Below, piece after piece: positions 25,886 to 35,931 of a stretch of DNA of 64,000 nucleotides. Both the position numbers and the translations under genes were made by a program. The DNA is taken from the NCBI RefSeq assembly GCF_021764745.1, contig NZ_JAETXX010000014.1, forward strand, positions 1 through 64,000. Reading direction: 5' to 3'. The notes beneath the pieces are model-generated. The model was not told the origin of the DNA, did not search any database, and saw only the letters and a program-made list of their open reading frames with translations. The DNA comes from Joostella atrarenae. Its GTDB lineage: Bacteria > Bacteroidota > Bacteroidia > Flavobacteriales > Flavobacteriaceae. Position 1 is the first letter of the stretch. Each line of letters starts with the position of its first letter.

Positions 25886-27421
25886 ATGAGGCTAATAATT
25901 TTTTATTTAATTTATTTATTATCAAGTTTTCATGTGTATTCTCAAGAGCGTTATCTTCCAGATTGGGAATCTTTAAAGAGACATCAAACACCAAAGTGGT
26001 TTATGGATGCTAAGTTCGGCATATACTGTCATTGGGGGCCATATTCAGTTCCAGCTTTTGAAAATGAATGGTACGCTCATTGGATGTATGTGAATGCTGA
26101 TAATCCTGAAGCTAAGAATGGGAAACCAAGTAAGTTCTATGAACACCATGTAAAAACGTATGGGACTTTAGATACGTTTGGATACAAAGATTTTATCCCC
26201 ATGTTTAAGGCTGAAAAGTTTGATGCAGAGCAATGGGCTGATTTATTTGAAAAAGCTGGAGCAAAATTTGCTGGTCCTGTTTCAGAACATGCGGATGGAT
26301 TTGCAATGTGGGATAGTAGTATTACAAAATGGGACGCTATGGATATGGGTCCTAAGCGTGATATTATGGGAGAATTGTCGGAAGCGATTAGAAAAAGAGG
26401 AATGAAATTTATAGCAACTTATCATAGGCAATGGTTGTATGGATGGTATCCCACTTGGGATAAAACCACAGACGCTTCTAATTCAAAATATGCAGGTTTA
26501 TATGGGCCTTTATTAAAAAAGGGAGATTTCCAATATCCTCTTTTCACAGATGAAATAGATAAAGGAATTGATCGATACTATCCTGTAGCAGGGAAAAAGT
26601 TTAATGAAGAATGGTTGGCTCGATTAAAAGAAATTATAGATAAATATAGTCCTGATATGGTTTGGTTTGATAATAAAATGGATGTTATAGATACAAAATA
26701 TAGAAAGGAGTTCTTAAGCTATTATTATAATGATGCCGCTAAGCAAGGAAGAGAAGTAGTCTCTACTTATAAATTCTATGATTTTGAGAAAGGTACAGCC
26801 GTGTTAGATTTAGAAAGATCTAGAATGAGCGACAAAATGGACTTCCCATGGCTTACTGATGATTCGATAGACTGGAAATCTTGGAGTCATGTAGCAAATC
26901 CTGACTATAAATCTGCCAATAGAATTATAGATTTTTTAGTAGATGTTGTAAGTAAAAATGGATGTTTATTACTCAATATAACTCCTAAAGCTAATGGAGA
27001 AATACCAATTCCAGTTCAAGAGCGATTATTAAAAATTGGAGGTTGGTTAAAAGTAAATGGAGAAGCAATATATGGAACAAGGCCGTGGAAGATATATGGA
27101 GAAGGTGACGCAACTGTAACGGAAGGTCACTTAAGCGAACATAATAATCCTGATAATACAGATAAAGATATTCGATTTACCGTCAATGGCACTGTTCTTT
27201 ATGCTATAGCATTAGCTTGGCCAGAAGATGGGTTTATAGAAATTAGTACATTAAAAAAAAGTAATCCATACTTAGATAAAGAAATAACTTCTATTGAATT
27301 ACTGGGATATAATAAAAATATCAACTTCGTCCAGGGTTCTGATAATTTGAGAATTGAAATGCCTGCAAAGAAAATAGGAGATTATGCTTATGCTTTTAAA
27401 ATCATCACTAAGGCATATTAA
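25886..27421 (+). CDS. GH29 glycosidase (alpha-L-fucosidase family, candidate alpha-L-galactosidase)
   Basis: A 511-residue exported enzyme with a simple signal peptide ending near HVYSQ and no lipobox, so it is probably periplasmic. GH29 motifs are GIYCHWGPYSVPAFENEWY (about 45-63), the nucleophile Asp262 in VWFDNKMD, and AVLDLERSRM. A second beta domain is at the C-terminus (about 420-510). It resembles the lipoprotein GH29 at 22170-23723 throughout. Having two GH29 enzymes with different cell locations suggests sequential action or different linkages. L-fucose-bearing substrates remain an alternative. Confidence 0.9.
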   Translation: MRLIIFYLIYLLSSFHVYSQERYLPDWESLKRHQTPKWFMDAKFGIYCHWGPYSVPAFENEWYAHWMYVNADNPEAKNGKPSKFYEHHVKTYGTLDTFGYKDFIPMFKAEKFDAEQWADLFEKAGAKFAGPVSEHADGFAMWDSSITKWDAMDMGPKRDIMGELSEAIRKRGMKFIATYHRQWLYGWYPTWDKTTDASNSKYAGLYGPLLKKGDFQYPLFTDEIDKGIDRYYPVAGKKFNEEWLARLKEIIDKYSPDMVWFDNKMDVIDTKYRKEFLSYYYNDAAKQGREVVSTYKFYDFEKGTAVLDLERSRMSDKMDFPWLTDDSIDWKSWSHVANPDYKSANRIIDFLVDVVSKNGCLLLNITPKANGEIPIPVQERLLKIGGWLKVNGEAIYGTRPWKIYGEGDATVTEGHLSEHNNPDNTDKDIRFTVNGTVLYAIALAWPEDGFIEISTLKKSNPYLDKEITSIELLGYNKNINFVQGSDNLRIEMPAKKIGDYAYAFKIITKAY

Positions 27422-27508
27422 ATACTTCTTATATGTATCGTTAATTACTGTAAGTTGTAGGTAATATTATTACTCTTTGATAATCAGTGTTTAATAATGT
27501 TTTTAATA

Positions 27509-27570
27509 CATATGTTAATCATATGTTATAGTAATAGAACCATCTATAACGTTGTAGTCTGTATAGTTTC
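27509..27570 (+). promoter_or_regulatory. Direct-repeat activator site and promoter of the first susC
   Basis: CATATGTTA occurs twice, at 27509-27517 and 27520-27528, an 11-bp period (one helical turn) typical of hybrid-regulator sites. The first copy is 46 bp from TATAGTTTC at 27562-27570, an imperfect -7 element with one extra base. The ATG is at 27612. Confidence 0.5.
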
Positions 27571-27611
27571 TTCAAATTGCAGCATACAAATTATCTAACA
27601 ATTATTAAATT

Positions 27612-30600
27612 ATGAATCTCACCGAGCATTTCAAAAAAAGGAGTATTGAGAACAAATATTTATGGTGTTTGTTTTTAATCTTCGCTATGGTAAGTGCAAA
27701 TGCACAAACCAAAACTTTAACAGGAACTGTTGCAGACAGCCAAGGGCCATTGCCTGGGGTAAATGTAATAGTTAAAGGTACTACTAATGGAATCACTACA
27801 GATTTTGATGGGAACTTCGAAGTTTCCAATGTCACTGTAGGAGATGTTTTGTCTTTTTCTTATATCGGCTTTAAATCTAAAGAAGTAGAAGTAACTTCTC
27901 TAGATCCATTGAATGTTATAATGGAAGAAGATACGCAAGCTTTAGATGAAGTTGTTGTTATTGGGTATGGTACTCAGAAAAAATCAGATTTAACAGGTTC
28001 AGTCGGCCAAGTAGACGGGGGAGACATCGATAAGTATACTTACTCTGATGCCTCTCAAGCCCTACAAGGGAGAATGGCAGGAGTTAGTGTAGAAGCAAAT
28101 GGTGGAGCTCCTGGAGCAAATGCTATTGTAACTATTAGAGGGTCTAGCACATTATCTGATGCAGGTCCATTATACGTAATAGACGGAATGTTTACAGATA
28201 ATATGAATGCTTTAAATCCATCAGATATAGAATCTATATCTGTGCTTAAAGATGCTTCAGCTGCTGCAATTTATGGTTCTAGAGCAGCTAACGGAGTTAT
28301 TATTGTAACCACAAAAAAGGGTAAAGCAGGAAAAGTAGGAATCGATTTTGATTACAGTTATGGATTTCAAAAAGCTGCAAATAAATTGGATTGGGCGAAC
28401 TCACGTCAATATGCAGATATTGTTAATAGAGCTCGTGACAATGATGGGAATCCGAGATTTCCAGCAAACGATTCTCAATTCAATCCGAATATAGATAGTG
28501 ATATTCAAGAAGAAACACTTAGAACTGCTCCAGTTTTAAATGCTAACGCGAGAGTTTATGGAGGAAGTGAAAATCTAACATATAGTTTGTCATTAAATCA
28601 TTTAAATCAAGATGGGATTATAAAAGAGTCTAGTTTTAAAAGAACCACAGTGAGAGCTAATGGTACTTTCAATCTAGGGAAATTTAAACTGGAAAGTACA
28701 ATTGGACTTACAAGATCTGAAGACAATCCAAATAATTATTTCGGAAAGGAAAGGGATATCCTACCCACTATAAATATTTATGATGAGGATGGAAATTTTA
28801 ATGGTTCTGATATTCCAGATGTACCAGGAGCACCTTCTTTATCTGCATTTTATGGAATTGGAAACATTAGAAATTCATTAGGAACAGCTACATTAGAAGA
28901 CAGAACTGTAACAAGAAATACTGTTTTGGGTAGTATTGCCGCTTCCTATGAAATTGTAGACGGATTAACCTATAAACTAAATTTAGGTTTAGATAGTTAT
29001 GCAGATAATAACTATACGTTTACACCATCTTATTATTTTAATGCAGGTACTTATGGAAATGAGCCATTTGCAGAATTAAGAGAAACAAATACAAATTACA
29101 TCTCTACTTTAATAGAGAATACATTAACCTATGCTAAGGTTTTTGGTAAGCATAACATAAATCTAATAGGCGGTTATACAGACCAAGTTATTAATAATAG
29201 ATATTTAGGTGTAGTTGCTCGTAAGTTTCCTTCTAATGATATTAGAGTAGCTTCTGCTGCTGAAGATAGAGCAGAAATGCCATCTGCTGATTTAACAAAA
29301 GGAATACGCTCTTACTTTGGAAGATTGAGTTACTCTTTTGATAGTCGTTATCTATTAACAGCTACCGTTCGTCGTGATGGATCATCATTATTTAAAGAAG
29401 ATTTAAGATGGGGAACATTTCCTTCTGTAGCTTTAGGATGGAACATAAGTAATGAAAAATTTATGGAGGACGTGACTTTTATATCTAATTTAAAACTTAG
29501 AGCTAGTTACGGTGAAGTAGGTTCAGATAATGTAAATATTTATTCAATAAGTCCAGAGCTTAACTTAAATAGTGAATATCCGCTAGGTGAAGATCAGCAC
29601 AGAGAACCTGGGTACTCTATCACCAAAGGAGTAAATGATAATATTACATGGGAAACCAGTAAGACCACAGATATAGGATTGGAATTTGCCACATTAAATA
29701 ATCGATTAAAGTTTACGATGGATTACTTTAATAAAGATTCTGAAGATGTGTTAGTAGAATTAGCATTACCATTATATACAGGATTTGCAAACAGAGTTCC
29801 TTTCAATACAGCTAGTATTACCAATAAAGGTTTTGAGTTTTTAGCTAGTTACGCACAGTCATTTGGAGACTTTATGTTTAACGTTAGTGGAAACTTTACT
29901 GTTTTAGATAATGAAGTAACGGCTTTAGGAGATGCAACTCCAATTGTAGAAGGGGAATTTACAGATAACGGACTTAAAAGTACTCGAACAGATGTAGGGC
30001 AACCTGTTTCTTCTTTCTACGGATATGTTACAGATGGGATTTATCAAACAGATGCCGAAGCGGCAGCTGCTAACAGTGCATACAGCCCACAGGCGGGAGA
30101 TATTAGATTTAAAGATTTAAATGGAGACGGTCAAATTGATTCAGAAGATCAAGAGTTTTTAGGAAGTCCGGCACCAGATTTACAATACGGTTTCAATATT
30201 ACGGCACAGTATAAAGGCTTCGATTTAAACATGTTTTTTAATGGAGTATCAGGAAATAAAATATTGAATTCTAATTTATATAGAGGATATTTTGATACTG
30301 AAGGAAATTACCTTGCAGGAGCTTTAAACGCATGGACTCCAACAAATACAGACACTAATATACCAAGAAACACACAAGTAGACCCTGGATTTAATAGAAG
30401 AATGTCAGACTTTTATCTTGAAAGTGGTAATTACTTTAGGTTGAGAAATATGCAAATAGGATACACATTGCCTATAGATATTAGTGAACAAATGAAAATG
30501 TCTAAACTTCGTTTATATTTTTCAGCAAGTAATGTATTTACCATTACAGATTATACAGGTTATTATCCAGAAGTAGGAAGAAATACAAGAGGAAACTCTA

Positions 30601-30683
30601 GTAGAGTATTCAGTTCTGGAGTAGATGAAGGTTCATACCCAACAGCTAGATCTTTTCAACTTGGATTACAAGTGTCATTTTAA
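27612..30683 (+). CDS. susC: SusC-like TonB-dependent oligosaccharide transporter
   Basis: A 1023-residue outer-membrane porin of the SusC/RagA class. Signal peptide ends near ANAQ. It has a carboxypeptidase-D-like domain (about 35-105, with GVNVIVKGTTNGI and DFDGNF), the linker DEVVVIGYGTQKK (about 116-128), a plug (about 130-235) and a barrel ending in GLQVSF. It pairs with SusD 17 bp downstream. It imports oligosaccharides, here probably sulfated or desulfated porphyran fragments. It is not closely similar to the SusC at 47328-50414 beyond family motifs, so the two likely take different chains. Confidence 0.95.
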   Translation: MNLTEHFKKRSIENKYLWCLFLIFAMVSANAQTKTLTGTVADSQGPLPGVNVIVKGTTNGITTDFDGNFEVSNVTVGDVLSFSYIGFKSKEVEVTSLDPLNVIMEEDTQALDEVVVIGYGTQKKSDLTGSVGQVDGGDIDKYTYSDASQALQGRMAGVSVEANGGAPGANAIVTIRGSSTLSDAGPLYVIDGMFTDNMNALNPSDIESISVLKDASAAAIYGSRAANGVIIVTTKKGKAGKVGIDFDYSYGFQKAANKLDWANSRQYADIVNRARDNDGNPRFPANDSQFNPNIDSDIQEETLRTAPVLNANARVYGGSENLTYSLSLNHLNQDGIIKESSFKRTTVRANGTFNLGKFKLESTIGLTRSEDNPNNYFGKERDILPTINIYDEDGNFNGSDIPDVPGAPSLSAFYGIGNIRNSLGTATLEDRTVTRNTVLGSIAASYEIVDGLTYKLNLGLDSYADNNYTFTPSYYFNAGTYGNEPFAELRETNTNYISTLIENTLTYAKVFGKHNINLIGGYTDQVINNRYLGVVARKFPSNDIRVASAAEDRAEMPSADLTKGIRSYFGRLSYSFDSRYLLTATVRRDGSSLFKEDLRWGTFPSVALGWNISNEKFMEDVTFISNLKLRASYGEVGSDNVNIYSISPELNLNSEYPLGEDQHREPGYSITKGVNDNITWETSKTTDIGLEFATLNNRLKFTMDYFNKDSEDVLVELALPLYTGFANRVPFNTASITNKGFEFLASYAQSFGDFMFNVSGNFTVLDNEVTALGDATPIVEGEFTDNGLKSTRTDVGQPVSSFYGYVTDGIYQTDAEAAAANSAYSPQAGDIRFKDLNGDGQIDSEDQEFLGSPAPDLQYGFNITAQYKGFDLNMFFNGVSGNKILNSNLYRGYFDTEGNYLAGALNAWTPTNTDTNIPRNTQVDPGFNRRMSDFYLESGNYFRLRNMQIGYTLPIDISEQMKMSKLRLYFSASNVFTITDYTGYYPEVGRNTRGNSSRVFSSGVDEGSYPTARSFQLGLQVSF

Positions 30684-30699
30684 TTAAAAAAATATAGTA

Positions 30700-32259
30700 A
30701 TGAAGAAAAACATAATAAAAGCAAGTTTGTATTTATTCGTGGCCACTATAGCTGTCATTGTTTATGGTTGTAGAAAAGACGATATACTAGACCAAGAAAA
30801 TCCAAATGCAATTACTCCAGATTCCTTTTGGAATACAGAAGAGGATGCTACAAAAGGTATTATCGGAGCCTATAGTCCTTTTACACACATATGGTATTAT
30901 AGTAGATTCGAAATATTTTTATCAGACTATAGGGATGATGTAGTAAATGCATTTGGAACTTCAGAACGTACCGCAGCTGGATCTTTTAATGGAATATCGA
31001 CCTCTAATGGAGCGTTTTGGGTATGGAGTGCCATGTACCAAGGAGTTACAAGAGCTAATGAAGTAATAGCAAATGTTCCTAATATAGATATGAATGCCAC
31101 TACGAGAGATAATATCGTAGGAGAAGCATATTTTATCCGAGCATATAATTATTTTCATTTATTAAATAACTGGAAAAATGTTCCTTTAATTACTGTTCCA
31201 ATAAGCGATATAGAAAATCCTAAAAATTTAGAACAAGCAAACCCAGCTGATGTTTGGGCACAGATTGAATCTGATTTAAAAGAAGCACAAAATTTACTTC
31301 CAGACTCATGGCCAGCAGAATTTAAAGGGCGTGTAACAGCTGGTACAGCTATTGGGTTACTTGGTAAAGTATATTTATATGAAGGTAAATATATGGAGTC
31401 CAAAACTGAGTTTATGAAAATTATGGATGGACGTTATGAATTAATGGCAAACTATGCTGATAATTTTACTGAAGCAGCTGAAAATAATAAAGAGTCGTTG
31501 TTCGAAATCCAATTAGTAGCAGATGGTAGTCAAGGATGGGGAGGAGATGCTCCCGGAGCAGGAAAAGGAGCTGCATTTCATCCAGATCTAGCACCAAAAG
31601 GATTTACAGGTCAAGATGGAATGCGAATTAATGATTGGGTGTTAGATTTATTCTTAGATGAAAGAACAGTAAATGGAGAGATTGACCCAAGAACATACAC
31701 AACATTATTTTTTAATTCCGAAGAAACTACAACCTACGAAGGAGAAGAGTTAAAATCTACTACTTACGGTAATAGAACATACCAAGAAGCTTACCCAGGA
31801 GAAAATACAGTATGGGGTAATAAATGGTTAGATATAGAATATGGAGAATATACAGGTGCTCAAGATGAGGGTTGGCATCAATCGGGTAATAACCTTAGAC
31901 TATTGCGTTATGCAGATGTTTTATTGATGTTTGCAGAAGCAGAGTTTAAATTAAATGGTTCTACTCAAGCGGCTTTAGATGCTATCAACGAGGTGAGAAA
32001 TCGTGTAGACATGCCAGCTTTTACGAGTATTACAATGCAGGATATTGAGGACGAACGTATAAAAGAGCTTAGTTTAGAGCGATCTCGTTATTTTGACTTA
32101 TTGCGTTGGGATAAAGTTAAAGAGCGTATTGTGGATAATCCTCAATTTAAATCAGAAAGTGGGGGAACATCTTCATATAAACCAGGAAAAGAATATATTG
32201 ATATTCCACAGAATGAAATAGATTCAAATCCTAACTTTGAGCATAACCCAGGCTATTAA
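30700..32259 (+). CDS. susD: SusD-like carbohydrate-binding lipoprotein
   Basis: A 519-residue surface lipoprotein with lipobox VYGC followed by RKDD. SusD/RagB features: LDQENPNAITPDSFW near the N-terminus, TPR-like helices including GEAYFIRAYNYFHLLNNW, and the C-terminal motif RLLRYADVLLMFAEAE plus DERIKELSLERSRYFDLLRWDK. It caps the SusC at 27612-30683. A strong terminator follows at 32279-32313, so the SusCD unit ends here. Confidence 0.95.
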   Translation: MKKNIIKASLYLFVATIAVIVYGCRKDDILDQENPNAITPDSFWNTEEDATKGIIGAYSPFTHIWYYSRFEIFLSDYRDDVVNAFGTSERTAAGSFNGISTSNGAFWVWSAMYQGVTRANEVIANVPNIDMNATTRDNIVGEAYFIRAYNYFHLLNNWKNVPLITVPISDIENPKNLEQANPADVWAQIESDLKEAQNLLPDSWPAEFKGRVTAGTAIGLLGKVYLYEGKYMESKTEFMKIMDGRYELMANYADNFTEAAENNKESLFEIQLVADGSQGWGGDAPGAGKGAAFHPDLAPKGFTGQDGMRINDWVLDLFLDERTVNGEIDPRTYTTLFFNSEETTTYEGEELKSTTYGNRTYQEAYPGENTVWGNKWLDIEYGEYTGAQDEGWHQSGNNLRLLRYADVLLMFAEAEFKLNGSTQAALDAINEVRNRVDMPAFTSITMQDIEDERIKELSLERSRYFDLLRWDKVKERIVDNPQFKSESGGTSSYKPGKEYIDIPQNEIDSNPNFEHNPGY

Positions 32260-32278
32260 TATAAAATACTCTTAGAAT

Positions 32279-32313
32279 GTAAAGAGGAGCTACAAAATAT
32301 AGTTCCTCTTTAC
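32279..32313 (+). terminator. Terminator after the first susCD pair
   Basis: A 13-bp stem with one G-U pair (32279-32291 with 32301-32313, GTAAAGAGGA / TCCTCTTTAC) followed by TATTTT. It separates susCD from the FG-GAP lipoprotein gene that starts at 32375. Confidence 0.75.
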
Positions 32314-32374
32314 TATTTTAATCTTATATTAGATGAGAGAATTAAAAAAATTTAAACTGTTTTAAATTATTCAT

Positions 32375-35300
32375 ATGATATTGAATTTTAGATATAGCTT
32401 TTTATTTATTTCAATTTGTTTACTATTAAATTCCTGTCAGCAGGATAATGCTAAACAGTTTACTTTAGTTGAAGCTGAAAAATCTGGAATTGCATTTAAA
32501 AATTCAATCACAGAAACAGACTCCCTTAATTATTTTAGCTTTCCATATATGTATAATGGTGCAGGAGTAGGTGTTGGTGATTTTAATAATGACGGTTTAG
32601 AAGACATTTTTTTTGCTGGAAATGAAACTTCTTCAAAACTATATATTAATGAAGGAGATTTTAAGTTTAAAGATATTACAGAAAAAGCGGGATTAGAAAC
32701 CAATGTTTGGTGTAATGGTGTTTCTATTATCGACATTAACCAAGATGGTTTACAAGATATTTATATCAGCGTTGGAGGATTTTCAGATAATCAAAAAAGA
32801 AAAAATAAGTTATATATAAATAATGGAGATCTTACTTTTAGTGAACAATCAGCAGTATATGGAATAGATGACAACGGCTATTCAACGCAATCTACTTTTT
32901 TTGATTATGATAATGATGGAGACCTTGATCTATACATATTAACACATGCAAACGAACCTACAACTAAAATTGATAAGCTTTATACGTTAACTGATGGCAC
33001 AGGACCGAGTACAGACAGATTATATGAAAATGTAGGATTTATAGATGGACATATAAGATATAAAAATGTTTCTAATATAGCAGGAATTACGATTGAAGGC
33101 TATGGATTAGGAATTGCGGTTTTGGATATAAATAAGGATGGTTACCAAGATTTATATATAGCTAATGATTATGTTGCTGATGATATACTTTATGTTAATA
33201 ATAAAAATGGAACTTTTACTAACCATGCAAAAAACTATTTTAAACAAACTAGTAGAAATAGCATGGGAATTGATGCAGCAGATATAAATAATGACCAATT
33301 GGTGGATATCGTTACATTAGATATGCTTCCGCAGTCAAATCTTCGTAAAAAGACAATGACTGCAAATATGAATCATGAGCATTATAGGGAGTTAATTAAA
33401 AAAGGGTATTCACCTCAATTTATTAGAAATGCACTGCAATTAAATAGAGGTCAAGGGGCAAATGATCACCCTGTTTTTAGTGAAGTTGGACGACTCGCAG
33501 GTATCTTTGAAACAGATTGGAGCTGGTCGCCTTTGTTAGCAGATTATGATAACAATGGTAAGAAAGATTTATACATAAGCAATGGATTTATGCGTGATAT
33601 TACAGATCATGATTTTCAAGAATACTCTAGTCAGACAACCATATTTGTAAAGGGTTCTGGAAAAATTTCTAAAACTGATATTTTACAGAAATTGCAAAGC
33701 TTAGAGAGTATAGAATTGCCTAATTTTTTATACAGTAATGAAGGAGATTTACATTTTAAGGATCGTACCAAAGAATGGGGGTTATCCCATGCCTCTTTAT
33801 CAAATGGAGCTGCTTATGCTGACTTTAATAATGACGGGAATTTAGACTTAGTTGTTAATAACCTTAATTCTCCAGCTTTTTTATATAGAAATAATGGAAA
33901 TTTAAATAAGGAAAACCATTACATACAGATTAAATTAGAAGGAGAGAGCGGGAATTTGAATGGTATTGGAGCTAGTATAACAACATATTTACCTAATAAT
34001 GTAGTTCTTTCTAATGATGTTTTTCCTGTACGAGGATTTATGTCTTCTTCAAGTATAAAAACACACATTGGTTTAGGGAGGGAGAATATAGTAGACTCCA
34101 TAGTTATTAAGTGGCCTAATAATACTCAGCAAACATATAAGGAGCTTGCTGTAGACTCTACTTATGTTTTTAAACAAGAGTCAATTTCAATTGGAAAAAG
34201 TAAAGAAGATAGAAGCTATCTATTCACAGAACTCTCCGATAGTTTACACTTAAAATATATTCCTGTTGAGAATGATAACAATGACTTTAGACAGGAGCCA
34301 TTATTAATGCACCTCAATGATAATAATGGGCCTTCTGTGGCAGTTGGAGACGTTAATGGTGATGGATTAGATGATCTTTTTATGGGTGGGCCTCGCTATC
34401 AAAATGGATCATTTTTTATTCAAAAAGGTGATGGAACTTTTATATCAAGACCATTATTAGGTTCAGATAAATTTGAAGATATGGGAGCTTTATTCCTTGA
34501 TGTAGATAATGATGGTGATCAAGATTTATATGTCGTTAGTGGAGGAAGTTCGGTTAAGTTTTATAATCGTGGTCATTATCAAGATAGGTTATATCTTAAC
34601 GATGGTACAGGAAACTTCTTATTAGATACTGATGCTTTACCTGAGATAAAATCTAGCGGTAGTTGTGTTATAGCTGGAGATTATGATAATGATGGTGATT
34701 TAGACCTTTTTATCGGGGGGATGATAGAACCTGGATCTTTCCCAACAAGTCCAAAGAGTTATCTTTTGCAGAATAACGGAGGAAAATTTACAGATGTAAC
34801 AAATACAATTCCGAATCTTCAAAAAGCAGGGATGGTACGTGGAGCTTTATTTAGTGATTATGACAATGATAATGATGTTGATTTATTATTAGTAGGGGAA
34901 TGGATGCCTATAATGCTTTTTGAAAATAATGGAGGAGAGTTTGTTTTAAATAATGAGGGAGAATTGTTTGCTCATAAAGGATGGTATAATAGCATAGCTG
35001 GTGGAGATATGGATAATGATGGGGATATTGATTATATAGTTGGGAATATAGGTGAGAATACAGTATATAAGGCTACAAATGATAAGCCGATCCGAATGTA
35101 TGTTAAAGATTTTGATACCAATAATAGCTTGGACCCAATAATTACAAGAGATATCCAAAATAAAGAAGTTCCAGTAGCACCGAGGGGTCTTTTGGGATCT
35201 CAATTAAGAATGTTATATAAGGCGTTTCCTTCATATAATGACTATGCTAATGCCAATATGAATCAGTTTTTAAAAGTTTTAGACACTACAGGAATGAAAG

Positions 35301-35905
35301 TGTTAGAGATAAATACGAATGCTTCCAGCTACATTGAAAATTTAGGAAACGGAAAGTTTAAGTTTAAAGACTTACCATTAGAGGCGCAATTTTCACCAAT
35401 TTTTGGAATACAAATTCAAGATCTAGATCAGGATGGAAATCTTGATATTTTAGGAGTTGGTAATTATTATCAAACGGAGGTTATTTCGGGGAGGTATGAT
35501 GCAGGAAAGGGGATTGTCTTAAGAGGAAATGGAAAAGGAGATTTTAATAATATATCACTAGATGAAAGTAATTTTTTAGTTGATAATGATGCTAAATCCA
35601 TTGCTCGTTTACAATGGAAAGATCAACTTCTCTGGATTGTAGGTGGTAACGCTAGCAAAACATTAGCTTATAAACAAACTAATACCGCTAATAAAGCTAA
35701 ACTAGTTAAGTTTGAAGAGAAAGATAATTTCGCAATTATTTATTTAAATAGTAATAAGATTACTAAAGTAGAAAATTATAAAGGAGAAGGATACTTATCA
35801 CAAGCTTCCGCTACTTTATACTGGAATCCTGATGTCATGAAAAAAATAGAGTTTTTTGATAAAGATGGTGAATTATTGAGAACTTACGATCATAGCTTTA
35901 AATAA
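32375..35905 (+). CDS. FG-GAP/VCBS repeat and ASPIC/UnbV surface lipoprotein (CRTAC1-like)
   Basis: A 1176-residue lipoprotein with lipobox LLNSC followed by QQDN. About thirteen D-x-(D/N)-x-D-G/N-x2-D calcium loops occur, such as DFNNDGLEDIFFAG, DYDNDGDLDLYIL and DMDNDGDIDYIVGN. They form two propeller-like halves, about 50-500 and 640-1100, on either side of an ASPIC/UnbV domain (about 508-602, with GLGRENIVDSIVIKWPN). The family is often next to susCD genes in marine Bacteroidetes. The usual proposal is glycan binding or assembly of surface machinery; no enzyme activity is established. It has its own start after a terminator and is followed by a convergent AraC gene. Confidence 0.85.
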   Translation: MILNFRYSFLFISICLLLNSCQQDNAKQFTLVEAEKSGIAFKNSITETDSLNYFSFPYMYNGAGVGVGDFNNDGLEDIFFAGNETSSKLYINEGDFKFKDITEKAGLETNVWCNGVSIIDINQDGLQDIYISVGGFSDNQKRKNKLYINNGDLTFSEQSAVYGIDDNGYSTQSTFFDYDNDGDLDLYILTHANEPTTKIDKLYTLTDGTGPSTDRLYENVGFIDGHIRYKNVSNIAGITIEGYGLGIAVLDINKDGYQDLYIANDYVADDILYVNNKNGTFTNHAKNYFKQTSRNSMGIDAADINNDQLVDIVTLDMLPQSNLRKKTMTANMNHEHYRELIKKGYSPQFIRNALQLNRGQGANDHPVFSEVGRLAGIFETDWSWSPLLADYDNNGKKDLYISNGFMRDITDHDFQEYSSQTTIFVKGSGKISKTDILQKLQSLESIELPNFLYSNEGDLHFKDRTKEWGLSHASLSNGAAYADFNNDGNLDLVVNNLNSPAFLYRNNGNLNKENHYIQIKLEGESGNLNGIGASITTYLPNNVVLSNDVFPVRGFMSSSSIKTHIGLGRENIVDSIVIKWPNNTQQTYKELAVDSTYVFKQESISIGKSKEDRSYLFTELSDSLHLKYIPVENDNNDFRQEPLLMHLNDNNGPSVAVGDVNGDGLDDLFMGGPRYQNGSFFIQKGDGTFISRPLLGSDKFEDMGALFLDVDNDGDQDLYVVSGGSSVKFYNRGHYQDRLYLNDGTGNFLLDTDALPEIKSSGSCVIAGDYDNDGDLDLFIGGMIEPGSFPTSPKSYLLQNNGGKFTDVTNTIPNLQKAGMVRGALFSDYDNDNDVDLLLVGEWMPIMLFENNGGEFVLNNEGELFAHKGWYNSIAGGDMDNDGDIDYIVGNIGENTVYKATNDKPIRMYVKDFDTNNSLDPIITRDIQNKEVPVAPRGLLGSQLRMLYKAFPSYNDYANANMNQFLKVLDTTGMKVLEINTNASSYIENLGNGKFKFKDLPLEAQFSPIFGIQIQDLDQDGNLDILGVGNYYQTEVISGRYDAGKGIVLRGNGKGDFNNISLDESNFLVDNDAKSIARLQWKDQLLWIVGGNASKTLAYKQTNTANKAKLVKFEEKDNFAIIYLNSNKITKVENYKGEGYLSQASATLYWNPDVMKKIEFFDKDGELLRTYDHSFK

Positions 35906-35931
35906 TAGATATTTTATTGATAGGATCTATT

